NCBI RefSeq assembly: GCF_051622035.1
Contig: NC_135365.1
Span: forward strand, 8,474,001 to 8,538,000
Direction: 5' to 3'
DNA length: 64,000 nt
Source of the DNA: Arctopsyche grandis
Lineage: Eukaryota > Arthropoda > Insecta > Trichoptera > Hydropsychidae
In this document: piece after piece, positions 49,650 through 61,019 of the stretch
Layout: each line of letters starts with the position of its first letter
Numbering within the stretch: position 1 is the stretch's first letter
The notes under the pieces: model-generated
Database searches by the model: none
What the model was told of the DNA's origin: nothing
What the model saw: only the letters and a program-made list of their open reading frames with translations
Program-made: the position numbers and the translations under genes

Positions 49650-52048
49650 TTACCCCGTATGAATGCCTTTATGATGTATGAGATTATATTTTCGAGAAAA
49701 TGATTTTAAACAAATTTCACATTTGTATGGTTTTATCCCAGTATGCGATATTTTATGTGACTCAAGGCCGGATTTTTGAGAAAATGATTTTAAACAAATT
49801 TCACACTTGTAAGGCTTTTCCACCATGTGAGACCTTAAATGTATCACAAGTCTATCTTTATGAATAAATGATTTTAAGCAAATGTCACACTGTAATTTTA
49901 TCCCCGTGTGCGATTTTTTATGATACACGAGTTTAGATTTGTGAAAAAATGATTTTAAACAAATTTCACACTTGTAAGGCTTTTCCCCCGTGTGAGACAT
50001 TAAATGTCTTACAAGTCCATGTTTATGAGAAAATGATTTTAAACAAATTTCACATTTGTATGGTTTTATTCCAGCATGCGATAATTTATGTGTATCAAGG
50101 TGATATTTTTTATAAAATGATTTTAAACAAATTTCACATTTGTGTGGTTTTATTCCAGTATGCAATAATTTATGTGACTCAAGGCCATATTTTTGAGAAA
50201 ATGATTTTAAACAAATTTCACACTTGTAAGGCTTTTCCCCCTTGTGAGACCTTAAATGTCTCGCAAGTCCTTGATTATGAATAAATGATTTTAAACAAAT
50301 TTCACACTCGTAAGGCTTTTCCCCTGTGTGAGACCTTAAATGTATCACAAGTCCTTGATTATGAATAAATGATTTTAAACAAATTTCACACTTGTAAGGT
50401 TTTTCCCACGTGTGAGACCTTAAATGACATGTAAGTTCATATTGACGAATAAATGATTTTAAGCAAATTTCACATTTGTGTGGTTTTATCCCAGTATGCG
50501 ATTTTTTATGATACACGAGACTATTTTTGTGAGAAAATGATTTTAAACAGATTTCACACTTGTAAGGCTTTTCCCCCGTGTGAGACCTTAAATGACATGT
50601 AAGTTCATATTGATGAATAAATGATTTTAAGCAAATTTCACATTTGTGTGGTTTTATCCCAGTATGCGATTTTTTATGATACAAGAGACTAGTTTTGTGA
50701 GAAAATGATTTTAAACAGATTTCACACTTGTAAGACTTTTCCCCCGTGTGAGAACTTAGATGTAATGCAAGTGCATGTTTATGAATAAATGATTCAAAGC
50801 AAATGTCACATTTGAGTGATTTTCTCCCAGTATGCGATTTTTTATGATACACGAGACTATTTTTGTGAGAAAATGATTTTAAACAGATTTCACACTTGTA
50901 AGGCTTTTCCCCCGTGTGAGACCTTAAATGGCTCACAAGGCATTGTTTACGAATAAATGATTTTAAGCAAATTTCACATTTGTGTGGTTTTATCCCAGTA
51001 TGCGTTTTTTCATGCGATTCTAGGTAAGATTTTTGAGAAAATGATTTTAAACAAATTTCACATTTGTGTGGTTTTATCCCAGTATGCGATATTTTATGAT
51101 ACATGAGACTAGATTTTCGACAAAATGATTTTGAACAGATGTCACACTTGTAAGGCTTTTCCTCCATATGAGACCTTATATGTAATGCAAGTCCATGTTT
51201 ATGAATAAATGATTTTGAGCAAATGTCACATTTTAGTTTTATCCCAGTATGCGATTTTTTATGCGATTCCAGGTTAGATTTTTGAGAAAATGATTTTAAA
51301 CAAATTTCACACTTGTATGGCTTTTCCCCGGTGTGAGACCTTAAATGGTTCACAAGGTTTCGTTTATGAATAAATGATTTTAAGCAAATATCACATTTGT
51401 GTGGTTTTATCCCAGTATGCGTTTTTTCATGTGATTCGAGGTCAAATTTTGTAGACAATGATTTTAAACAAATTTCACACTTGTAAGGTTTTTCCCCCGT
51501 GTGAGACCTTAAATGTAACACGAGACTAGCTTTTTGATAAAATGATTTTAAACAAATTTCACATTTAAACGGCATATCTCTAGTAGGCACAACAAGTTTA
51601 GATTCCATGGGAAATGGCTTTGAACAAATTTCACTATTCTTTCGGTGAATTGTCGATAACGAAGGCTCATCGTCCCATCTTACATCTTCCAAGAAAACTT
51701 CTTCAGTCTTGATCTTCAAACAATCATCTAACCTCAGTTGAGACGTTTCGTTGCTTCGAAAACAAGCCTTTCGAAAGCTGATTAGCAATTCCAGATTGGT
51801 CTTACACGAAAGACACACCGAGTCCGGCAACCCGTCGCCTCTTTTAACCTGCACATGAAAGAAATACGATTAAGCGGGGAGAACAGTTAACCAATTGGGT
51901 CCACAATAGTTTAAACCTGTAACCAGCAACTGACATAAATTTGACAGCAGGTCCGAAGGCGCTGCTCCAGGCGCTCTGGATGAGGATCACCGAAGATGGA
52001 GACGGAAGACTCGGCCGGAGCTGATCCAAGACAAAGCCTGCACTCCAT
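49650..52048 (-). CDS. ZAD-C2H2 zinc-finger protein, 23 fingers (gene 4)
   Basis: Largest family member, 770 residues. Exon 1 is 52048-51935 (MECRLCLGSAPAESS...RTCCQIY). The 86-bp intron (donor TAT|GTCAGT) is followed by exon 2, 51848-49650. ZAD cysteines are at residues 3, 6, 50 and 53. Twenty-three C2H2 fingers follow in near-perfect 28-residue (84-bp) register, strongly alternating between an HTGIKPHK-type and an HTGEKPYK-type linker, so the expansion unit is often a pair (168 bp). Fingers SFSHKNSLVYHKKSH and SFIHQYELTCHLRSH are repeated almost verbatim, indicating recent unit duplication. The frame ends at HTG-stop where relatives read HTGEKPTE: GAA has become TAA, trimming a few residues. 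It probably acts as a sequence-specific nuclear repressor or architectural factor; the target is unknown. Confidence 0.88.
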
Positions 52049-52184
52049 CGTCCCTGCATTTAATTCTGACAGCATCCTGATCGACTAGGCTTGGCCTTGT
52101 TATCGCTTTAATGACATATTTTGTCTAAATTCGGTACTTGTTATACCAACTTTCAGGTGCCAGCTTATACCAACTAGTCACAGA

Positions 52185-53187
52185 CGGTAAACGGACTACT
52201 AGTCAAATGTGAACCTGTCACAGGACAACTGGTCGCTCTAGATCGGTCACTCGTGATCATCCGTCACGCTAAAACTGGTCACGAGAAAACTGGTCACACG
52301 CTAAAACTGGTCACACGCTTAAACTGGTCACGAGAAAACTGGTCACACGCTTAAACTGGTCACGGGAAAACCAGTCACACCCAAAAATTTAAAATTGGTC
52401 ACACAAACAAAAATATTCTGAAATACTGTAAGACCTCAAAAACCTATTTACAATTGCATATATATTATAATATATAGATGACATATAGAAAATGTTTTAC
52501 AATGTAACAAAGACAAACAAATAATGTTACCGACGATTTATTTATGTAGATGAGATGTAACAAGTTCATTATAAAATGACGAATTCACTTTTAGATACCG
52601 TCCATATTAAAGATGAAGCCGATGGCATAATCATCGCTCTTGTACAAACATGCAGAATGAATCTCTGGCAACGTCCCATTGGCTCCGAAGCTGAGAAACG
52701 AAAACGACCTTCTTTATTTACATATAATTACTATTGTAACAAGTGAACATAAATAAAGGATCCTCTTAGTGTTAGTACACAATCAGTGTTTTGGTAGACC
52801 TCCCCGCGGTTCATTTACCGCGGTGAATTAAGATTAAATTTTGATTTGACATTCGAACTGTCAAAGTGAAATGAACGCAAAAGTGATTGCCAACCTTCTC
52901 GGATGCGAGCGATGCGAACGCCAGATGGGCTGACAGATGCCCGCGAACTCCTCGCGAAGACCACAAACAACGGCCACGGCCACGGCCACGTGGGCCTTTG
53001 GCTCGAACATATGTCTAGTCGATAATAATAAAAATTTCGTAAATAAAAAGTATTTCAGAATATTTTTGTTTGGTGTGACCAGTTTTCTCGTGACCTGTTT
53101 TAGTGTGACGGGTGATCACGTGTGACCGATCTAGAGCGACCGGTTGTCCTGTGACTGGTTCACATATGACTAGTAGTCCGTTTACCG
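52185..53187. mobile_element. 1-kb element with about 110-bp inverted ends and GGTCAC repeats
   Basis: CGGTAAACGGACTACTAGTC and following text (AGGACAACTGGTCGCTCTAG, ATCGGTCAC, TAAAACTGGTCACGAG) at 52185-52295 is repeated inverted at 53187-53077. Inside the left arm, AAACTGGTCACACGCTT-type units recur about six times (52270-52400). No transposase and no certain target duplication. It is a foldback-type or long-TIR MITE. Confidence 0.75.
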
Positions 53188-53239
53188 CCTGCTTACATGT
53201 ATGTACATTAAACCATTTGTGTACATTTATTATAATGCC

Positions 53240-53764
53240 CAGGGCTTTTATTTCCATGTAACGCGGTGAAACGGCGTTCCGGCACCAATTTTTTCAGCAT
53301 TTTTTATGTTTTAAACGAATGTTATTTATTTAGTTAAACTTATTAAGTTTAATCCGAATTTTAAAAAAATGAAAAAATCTCTTGTTACTTCTCAAACGCT
53401 CAATTTTATTTATTCTAAATAAAATTATATCATACAATATAGTTTTATTTTGAATGTCGATCGTAAATCAATTTTTGGTCAATAATGGATTTATTCCAAT
53501 AGTGAAAATTCATTATGATTATCCTTATCATCATTCATACTTTATAAGGATTGTAAATAAGTTTTTGAGCTATTTTTCCTATTATGCTGTAGATTAACAT
53601 TAGAATAATATAATACTATGACTACTAACCAAATTTAAATTAAATTGTAAAATAGAAAATGATCAATAGATCAGTAGCTATTAAAATAGATATAAGATGT
53701 ATTGTGAACATAATTTCGTAATAATAAAAAGCATTTAAAAATCAAAAAAAAAATCATTCATACT
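53240..53764 (+). mobile_element. Internally deleted hAT (CAGGGCTTTT family)
   Basis: Begins CAGGGCTTTTATTTCCATG with GAAACGGCGTTCCGG. From about 53480 to 53755 it matches, inverted, 17890-17270. It is interrupted by the next hAT MITE. Confidence 0.55.
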
Positions 53765-55250
53765 CAGTGCCGGCCTTACACCCAATGGCGCCCTCGAGAA
53801 TTTTTTTCTAAACACCCTTAGAAAAACAAATAAAAAAACTAGATTAAAATCCTCCTTTTTTCCGGCCTTGGGACCTTTCTACAGTTTCAGGCAGTGTCAG
53901 AAAAAGCATAGAAACTCAAATGTTTGGATATAATTCTTGTAAATTGTGCCATTTTATAAAATTTAATACAATGAGTGGATTAATTTTACCTTGAATTTTA
54001 TTTGAAAGAAAGGAAGAAATTGATAAGTTCATTACTCATAATATCAGAAATTTTAATTCGACTTTTTCCAGTAGATTGTTTGTCTAGAATTTGCCGAGTA
54101 CAAATTTAGGACCTTTGGCGCTGTAGGCGGGGTAGGATGTGTTGACCGTATCCCAGCCTAACGAAACACTGTTGTGCTTGTTTTAATAAAGTTTTATTGT
54201 TTGCCTAAATATTGTACAAAGGTATTGTATTTGGGCAAAAGTATGTCGTTCAGCGGTCTCTGGATATGGTAGAGTGTCGCTGGCTCGGCATTCGGCTATG
54301 TTCAGAAGGTCTCTGGATGCGGCAGTGTGTTGCTGGCTCGGCGTTCGGCTATGTTCAGAAGGTTTCTGGTGCGGCAGTGTGTTGCTGGCTCGTTGTTCGG
54401 CTATGTTCAGAAGGTCTCTGGATGCGGCAGTGTGTTGCTGGCTCGGCGTTCGGCTATGTTCAGAAGGTTTCTGGTGCGGCAGTGTGTTGCTGGCTCGTTG
54501 TTCGGCTATGTTCAGAAGGTCTCTGGATGCGGCAGTGTGTTGCTGGCTCGTTCGTTCGGCTATGTTCGGAAGGTCTCTGGATACGGCAGTGTGTTGCTGG
54601 CTCGTTCGGCTGGTTGATCTTCCAAGTCCGCGTAGTGTAGTGGTGGCAGGTCAGGAGCTGCATGTCGACTGGTCTACTGCTGTGTGTCGACGCTTGCTGC
54701 TGTGGGTCGACTGGTGTTGTTTGGGTTGTACCTCCTTTTATAGTGTTTCTGGTTGCTGGCTGTTGTTGATGCGTATGCGAGGAATGTGTTTTTGTCAATG
54801 GGGTAGACTTTTCTGGAACGATTGGCACCGTTCCGCTCGATGTAGTTTAATGGCTGCAGGTGTGCTTCAACTGGTTTGTTTCCGCTCGAGTGGTAGGGGT
54901 GGAACTTTCTCGAAGGTTTTGGCACCGTTCCGCTTGAGTTTAGTTTAATGGCTGCAGGTGTGCTTCGACTGGTTTGTTTCCGCTCTACTGGTAGGGGTGA
55001 AGCTTTCTCGAAGGTTTGGCGATTGATTCCAAGAAGTGCACGTGTTGTTTACGTGTGCGAGTTCTGCGGGGAATGTGGTTTGTTGTTGTGGAATATTCTC
55101 GAATGTTTCGATGACGATGACGATGACGAGATTCCTACAGCGCTCTAATTTTAATTTTAAAGCGCTTTTGGCGCATCGAGCGGCGCCCTAACTTATTTGG
55201 CGCCCTCGGGCACCGCCCGACCCAGCCCCCCTCCCCTAAAACCAGCACTG
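53765..55250. mobile_element. hAT MITE split by a solo LTR
   Basis: Ends CAGTGCCGGCCTTA and inverted CAGTGCTGGTTTTA are flanked by TTCATACT and TTCATACC (53757-53764, 55251-55258). Without the LTR it is about 464 bp. No transposase. Confidence 0.8.
54122..55139 (-). mobile_element. Solo LTR, 1,018 bp, with internal 53-bp repeats
   Basis: On the minus strand it runs from TGTAGGAATCTCGTC to CCCCGCCTACA, inserted in the hAT MITE and flanked by GCGC (54118-54121 and 55140-55143). A tandem array of 52-53-bp units (GGTCTCTGGATGCGGCAGTG...) fills about 54255-54600. Start and mid-part match the element at 34291-35157. No coding genes; the open frames here are by-products of the repeat. Probably Gypsy-like. 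Confidence 0.75.
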
Positions 55251-55258
55251 TTCATACC

Positions 55259-55667
55259 ATAAAAAACGTTTTTAATTGTATATTTATAAAGGTTTTTAAA
55301 TATTTATGATTTAAATATTTCTTTATTCGTGTTGTGATAATACAGATATTTTGTAACAGCAAACATGTAATTTTATTATTAACTATGAACAAAGTAAGTT
55401 AAGTGCTCTATATAGTACAAGAATTGGATCAATCCCACTTTTACGCAATTTATCGCATAAAAAACCGTTGTCGATCATGGTCGTAAAGAGCGATCTTACG
55501 GCCTGTTGTCTAGGTCAGATTTAACGCGCGCAATACGCTGACGTTTGCTTCGAAAGTTCGGTACGAGTCGCGACGGTTCTGTCAGTGTTTGTTCTCTCGC
55601 TTGCAGTTTAATTCTGCCGCATCAAACGAATACACACCGGCACGTCATCATAAATGGCCTAAGCGTC
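55259..55667 (+). promoter_or_regulatory. Upstream region of the sororin homologue
   Basis: About 400 bp between the hAT MITE and the start codon. GC content rises after 55480 (TTAACGCGCGCAATACGC). An in-frame TGA at 55539-55541 precedes the first ATG, so the protein cannot start further upstream in this exon. No TATA box is obvious. Confidence 0.4.
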
Positions 55668-58600
55668 ATGACAAAGATGAGGACGAGGACCAAGAACAAA
55701 GTTTCCGATGAGAATTCTAACCTCAAATGTAAACTGGATTCAAAAATCACCAAGCAAAAGCGATCAAGGCAGGCCCTATCCGATCGAACCAACTCTGGCT
55801 CCGACCTGAACAATTCCTCACCGAAACAAGAATGCACTCCGAAACCGAAGCCTATCATCTCCACTACGAGACCCAAGAGAGCCCATCAACTTCCATCCCG
55901 ATTCAAAGATCACGAATTGAGTCCGGTGAAGTCCAAAAAGAATAATGTACAGTCTACAAGCACACCTCTTCCGACACTACCTCCTACAGATAATTCATTT
56001 AAAATAATTCAGAAATTATCTCCAATCAATGAACCGACTACCATACGTACTAAAAAGGTATCAAAAATCAAAACAATCGAAAGAGACAAAGTTTCACCGA
56101 ACGTTCCAAAAGAGACTCCGTCACTTAAGAAATTTTTTACTTCTAATCAATCGATCAAATGCTCAACTCCGATATATAAAAAAAAGGCTGCCGAGAACGT
56201 CCAAATTGAATCCAACAAATTGACTCTGTATGAGTTTGAATTTGATCCTAAAAATGAACCAGCAACGGTCTCCAAAAAGAAACGACAGAAACGTGTTCCC
56301 AATAATAACAATAATCCTAAGAAGCGTAAGAAAATATTGTCGAGAAAGTCAACCGAGGCAGCTATGAAAATGTTGATCGAAGATTTGAAAAAGATCCAAG
56401 CCGAGAACATGATGAAGAGATTAGTATCAAAAATTAACAGTAAGAAGGTTGTCAAAGTGCCAATTGTGACGGTAAATCCAACTGTTGACGAAGCCGTAGC
56501 TCAGATTGATGAAACTGTGGCTCAGATAGATGAAGCTGTGGCTCAGACTGACGAAGTCGAAGACGCAATGGACCGTTCCCTTCCATCGTCTCCTATCAAT
56601 TTCGATGCCATTTCCGCCGAAGAAGTGAATAAAGACAATGAAGATGAGTTTATACACAATCCAATGTCGAGTACACGTTTGAGCGATAAACCTGTAGGAA
56701 GTCCTTGGAGGATGGATTTGGATTCTGATGTTAAAAAGTGGCGGTATAACTTCTACGTCAAACCGTCGATGACTCCTGCATACGAACGGGACACTTTCCA
56801 CGTCCTTGGCCTCGACGACAAGGAGGTCAGAAAGGACATTCGAGAGTCGGCAGTGGCAACGTCAACGCCGAACGTTAAAAATACTTCCAAGTTTAAGCAG
56901 ACCAGTATTTTATCATTCTACGAAGAATCATTTAAAAAATCCCCTCGTAAGAAAGTATCCTCGCCGAAGAAAAACACCCCTGTAAAATACAACTTCGATG
57001 AATACTCCCAAGACGAGTCGAACGATACTGAAGTCGTGGCTGCAATCGTCGCCGAACCGACTGAGAAAGCCGCTGTTGAACCGAATCCTGAACCAGCAAT
57101 CGAGAATTGCTTTGGCTTCGATGAAGATATCATAGATCAAGAAAACATATCGCCGACTAAAACGCCAGCAGATTTGATCGCTGCCAAAAAAACTCTTCGC
57201 AAGCTGCGGAACAGACGAGCACCGGTACTCGTCGAAACCAATCAGATGCTCAAGGGTCCAGCACGAATCACAACTAACCAAGTCAAGTCTATTTTACGTC
57301 GGGAGAAAAAGCGAGCTTCACCGAAAAAGACACCAGTTGTTGAAGTGGTAGAAGAATCGGCTGTGACTACTCAAAGTAGTGACGATTCTGATAATGTTAA
57401 CATAACTGAAATCGTTCCGGAGAACGAAATGGGACTATTCGAAGATCTCGTGGATGTAGACGTTGTACACTATGTCAAGGTATATATGTACATAGATACA
57501 ATGTAGTTTTACTTAATAGAACCTACTTATATATTGATGTTACTAAATATCATATGTTTTAGCCGACTCGTCGCAGTTACGAAAGACGAAGACGACCACC
57601 CGTTCGTTTCCAAGAAGTTGAACAACACGCTGAAGACGAGAATGAAAGTGACACCGAATCGCCCGATCGTACAAACTATGTAATATCTGCAAAGACATTC
57701 AAAAAGCGCAAGGCCAAAAAACCTGTACCTAAACAAATGTCCAAAAAAGAGGTTTGTTCATTCTATCGTTATTTCTTTTCCCGTCGCTTTCCTCAACTAC
57801 AATCTTCCCAGTGACAGTCATGACCTGGTCACTCCATCTAGTTGGGAATCTTTCCTTGCTCTTGTCGACGCTTCAGATTGTCCTGTTCTCGCCTCACAAT
57901 GTGCCTAAGGACGAAAATACACTGAATATTGCAGAACCTCACGCACTTGCGACAGTGGGTATTCCCCAAATCGAATTCGGGTGTAGTTGCACATGCAGAG
58001 TGCATACATTTCTTCAAATATGGGATCTACCGTTATCGATCACTGTCAAGCAAGGATAAAATATCTCCGAAAACACTCCAGGGGCTGATTTTTTGGACTG
58101 TGTACCTAAAAAAAAAAAACATGTACCACTCAGTGTGTTTTCATCCTTAAGAACTGAAGGATACGCCTGAGACAGATGACAACCTATCGTTCAGCTCTTG
58201 CAGGATGGAGGCATTGGTTCTTCTCGCTTTAAGCATCTGTCTCCATCTCTGCCTTCCTCGAGCTTACACCGTCCGCAACTCCGTATAAAATTACGAGAAA
58301 GACCAGACGCAGTTTCGACATTGAGCTTTTGGCCTTGCCGATTTGCCTTTTTTATTTCAGCCTCATACCCCCCCGTCATCTGATAACGTTGATCCGAGAT
58401 AAATTAACTTGGGTACAACTTTAAAATCAGATACGATTTGACCATCATATCTTAATCTTAGTTTTCGTTCTGTCGAGTCTGCTTTTATGTTGCAGGCGGC
58501 GGACTTGATCATATCCTATTCGGAGTTAGATATGAGAATAGAATTTGAGATCGTATATACTTTTGATACTGTAAAATGATACTACGAACTGATTGTCTGA

Positions 58601-58700
58601 CTATGATTTACTTTTTCAGGTTAAGGAAGCCGAGGAATGGGCGGCAGGATTCAATTCAATGCTAGAAGAAGTTGAAGAGTTTCCATTGTGCATCGAGTAA
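55668..58700 (+). CDS. dmt: Sororin/Dalmatian-type cohesin protector
   Basis: Three exons: 55668-57479, 57563-57751 and 58620-58700, all phase 0, with donors AAG|GTATAT and GAG|GTTTGT and acceptors TTTTAG|CCG and TTTCAG|GTT. 693 residues. The last exon encodes KEAEEWAAGFNSMLEEVEEF followed by PLCIE-stop, the C-terminal sororin domain (family pattern E-W-A-x3-N-x3-[FL]-E-x2-E-x-F) that binds cohesin. Upstream are CFGFDED (residues 481-487; the FGF motif through which sororin competes with Wapl for Pds5), the conserved-looking SPWRMDLDSDVKKWRYNF (345-362), a p21-like PIP-box QTSILSFY (411-418), and many SP/TP sites and basic patches typical of a Cdk-regulated disordered chromatin protein. A three-fold DExVAQI repeat lies at 274-296. 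I start at ATG 55668; a second ATG follows three codons later. Flies call the orthologue Dalmatian. Orthology is inferred from the C-terminus and FGF motif. Confidence 0.75.
57909..58146. mobile_element. Harbinger-like MITE in intron 2 of dmt
   Basis: Ends GGACGAAAATACACTGA and inverted GGATGAAAACACACTGA, next to TAA and TTA. Shares ACCGTTATCGATCACTGTCA with 10883-11153. Confidence 0.6.
58190..58560 (-). mobile_element. RTE-like LINE RT fragment in intron 2 of dmt
   Basis: The minus strand encodes LRYDGQIVSDFKVVPKLIYL followed by GSTLSDDGG and YEAEIKKANRQGQKLN, the segment after the RT core in RTE-like LINEs (FKYLGSxxxxDGGxxAEIxxRI). It has diverged and has a frame change at the GGGGGG run (58367-58373 region). 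Confidence 0.65.
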
Positions 58701-59000
58701 TTAATTTATTATTACGTATAGTATACATATATATATATATATTTGCTGTATATAAAATTAGAGTTATATTACGTTGGGAGTTGACGCAGTACAAAAGTAG
58801 GACGTAAGTTTCGCAATACAAAAGTGCTGTGTTTGTCGTCTGCAATTATCAAATTGTACACTGCGAAATGCACATGTCATGTTTTTTTTTTTTTTTTCGA
58901 TTGCAAATGAAGCCTTTGAGTGTATTTTAGACTGTGGAAGATCTGGAAAATGTTATAAAATTACTTGGCGTAAAAATGCTCATCCTTTTAATCCCTTCTG
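58701..59000. other. 3' region of the sororin homologue
   Basis: AT-rich, with (TA)n at 58726-58742 and a poly-T/A tract near 58883. A polyadenylation word (AATAAA) is not obvious immediately downstream. Confidence 0.35.
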
Positions 59001-59470
59001 ATGAGCATTGTTTTGCATTCTATGAATTACAGAGTACGGAAATCGATTAAATCGTTTTATAAAGAGGGATTTTCTTATCCAATACATTCTATCATGCCAT
59101 GTCCTCTAAGACTCGTAAGACTTGGAGCGTTTGCAACTAGAATTCCCATTTGCGCTGTATTAATGGCTGCTCTAAACAATGCCGGATATTCTTCAACCTT
59201 GATGTATCCCAACTGCGTGATATTTCCCTGGATTACTAGGCGCAGGAGATCGTATTTCTGGTTCCGTTTACATCTCTAAGATACTCTAATTAGCGTCTTT
59301 TCAACAGTGTTGATAAGTTTTCCCACCTCGGCATTGATTCTACGCGCCCCATCCATGATATTTTCATCATCTTTCTGTATGTCTCCATCTCAAAGGCCTG
59401 CAGCTTTTTATACACATGACATCTGCCCCATACGGAAGGACGCTGAAAACGTAACATTGTAAGTCTAAGT
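59000..59470 (-). mobile_element. RTE-like LINE C-terminal fragment
   Basis: The minus strand reads LQAFEMETYRKMMKISWMGR (about 59404-59345), then INAEVGKLINTVEKTLIRVS, RNQKYDLLRLVIQGNITQLG and LFRAAINTAQMGILVANAPS. The family has AFEMWCYRRMLxIxW...NxEVL...LLxxIKxRKLxYxGHIxR...LLQLIxxGKI...LFRAAxxKxxxAxMIANL. Several stops. It lies upstream (in the minus sense) of the intronic fragment, so the two are separate insertions. Confidence 0.7.
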
Positions 59471-61000
59471 CAGAATGCTATATTGAGAGATATAGTACTT
59501 ATCCCTGTAAGCATTGTTCTGCATTTTATGAATTCGTTCATTTATGAGTACACCATTTTAAAAAGAAGGGTTGCCTCATAGATATATTCTATCATATGCA
59601 GAAGCGAAAAGAAAGTTCCATACTGGAGTATATTTCCCTTAATACTTTCTACGACAGATGATACAGATTCAAGTCTAAATCTAAAGAGACTATTTGAGTA
59701 TCAGTATTTTTTAAGTTGAGTATCTTTTTTTGAGATACTTCAGCATATATGTAAGTCAATCACAGTACTTTCAAAATAAGAAAAGAACAATGCAAAACAT
59801 GTCGTGTGCATTTTATGTAAAAATTTAGACCATTTATAAATATGTAATTGGATATTCAAGTCATTCAAAAAAATCTATAACACTAATATAGTGTTAAAAA
59901 ATATTATTTATTTTTTTTACATACATATAAAAATTTTAAAGTTCCATAAAATGAATCAACGAAGACATTGTATAGATATATTAAGACTTTTATATACGTT
60001 TTTTTTTATAAAATTTACTCATTGATTTTAATATGTAAGTATACTTTTGTATAGAAATTGTGATTAAATTGTGTACGTTTATTTAAAATTGCATACGAAT
60101 GCGAAATTTTAGCAAACGTTAAACGCAACGACTGCAGTTTCATATTATAGATTGTATAAACAATTCTAACTCGGCAACAAACATGATGACGCGCAATTTC
60201 TTAACGTCATTTTGTAATACAATATGTTTAATCGCATTATCGCGATGTTTATTTCTTTGATTGTCTGCAATTTCCGGTCAATTCACTTTCATATTCAGCT
60301 GAAGTTGTTGTAAACGGTACTTAAAACGTTGCCGAGAAGATAAGAAATTAATTTTTCCATTTTGAGTGCAGATTCGTTCGTCTCGGTTGTAATATTTGTA
60401 TGATTACATCAGACGATATCAATTATTACTCAGTCGTTGCTGTTGATGTGTGCTTTTAAAACGGTATATTTGTGTGAATTTTAGATGTCACATCAATTAA
60501 ATTGAATATTTTTGTTTTGATTTAGTAAAAGTGGGAGAGAAGAGTGAAGATATCTGAGAAGAGTGATTTATTTTTTGGGTATTATCGAAATGTAAGAGCA
60601 AGAAGAGAACAAATTTTTTTTTATTATTTATTAATTTTATTCAAGTACAAATAGGATTTCCTAATTTGTTTGCCACATTTTTATGTTAGAATTTTATATT
60701 TTTAGTGTTGATATTTTTTTAATTATAAATAATAAGTGGCCATTTTGTGTGTCAAAAATCCATGACCTTCATATTTCTCATAATTCCTCATGCATTTGTT
60801 TTTAATGTGTCATATTTTTAAATATTTTAATGTGTACGTGTAATTTGTATTGTATTTGTTTTTGCCATAATTGTACCTATTTTTAAATGCAGATTATTTT
60901 CATTGCCATCGATTTTGATAAATGTATGCCATATATTATTATATTGCCAGTATTTCTGAATCACTTTTATTTTTGTATGCACATTTTTATATTCTTATAT
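59471..61000. other. Intergenic, AT-rich, nothing recognised
   Basis: 59500-59640 partly repeats 59000-59080 (GAGCATTGTTTTGCATTCTATGAATT-like). The rest has no supportable feature. Confidence 0.45.
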
Positions 61001-61019
61001 TGATGATCTGTAAAAAATC

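Noticed and set aside
49949-50284. Plus-strand frames within the zinc-finger exons
   Set aside because: Repetitive antisense shadows of the C2H2 units (also at 38187-38441 and 23091-23285).
54212-54948. Overlapping open frames of 96 to 224 codons
   Set aside because: All arise from the tandem 53-bp repeat of a solo LTR. Several frames are open at once, so none is a credible gene.
56147-57281. Minus-strand frames opposite the sororin homologue
   Set aside because: Antisense shadows. The plus strand has a continuous frame, good splice sites and a recognised C-terminal domain.
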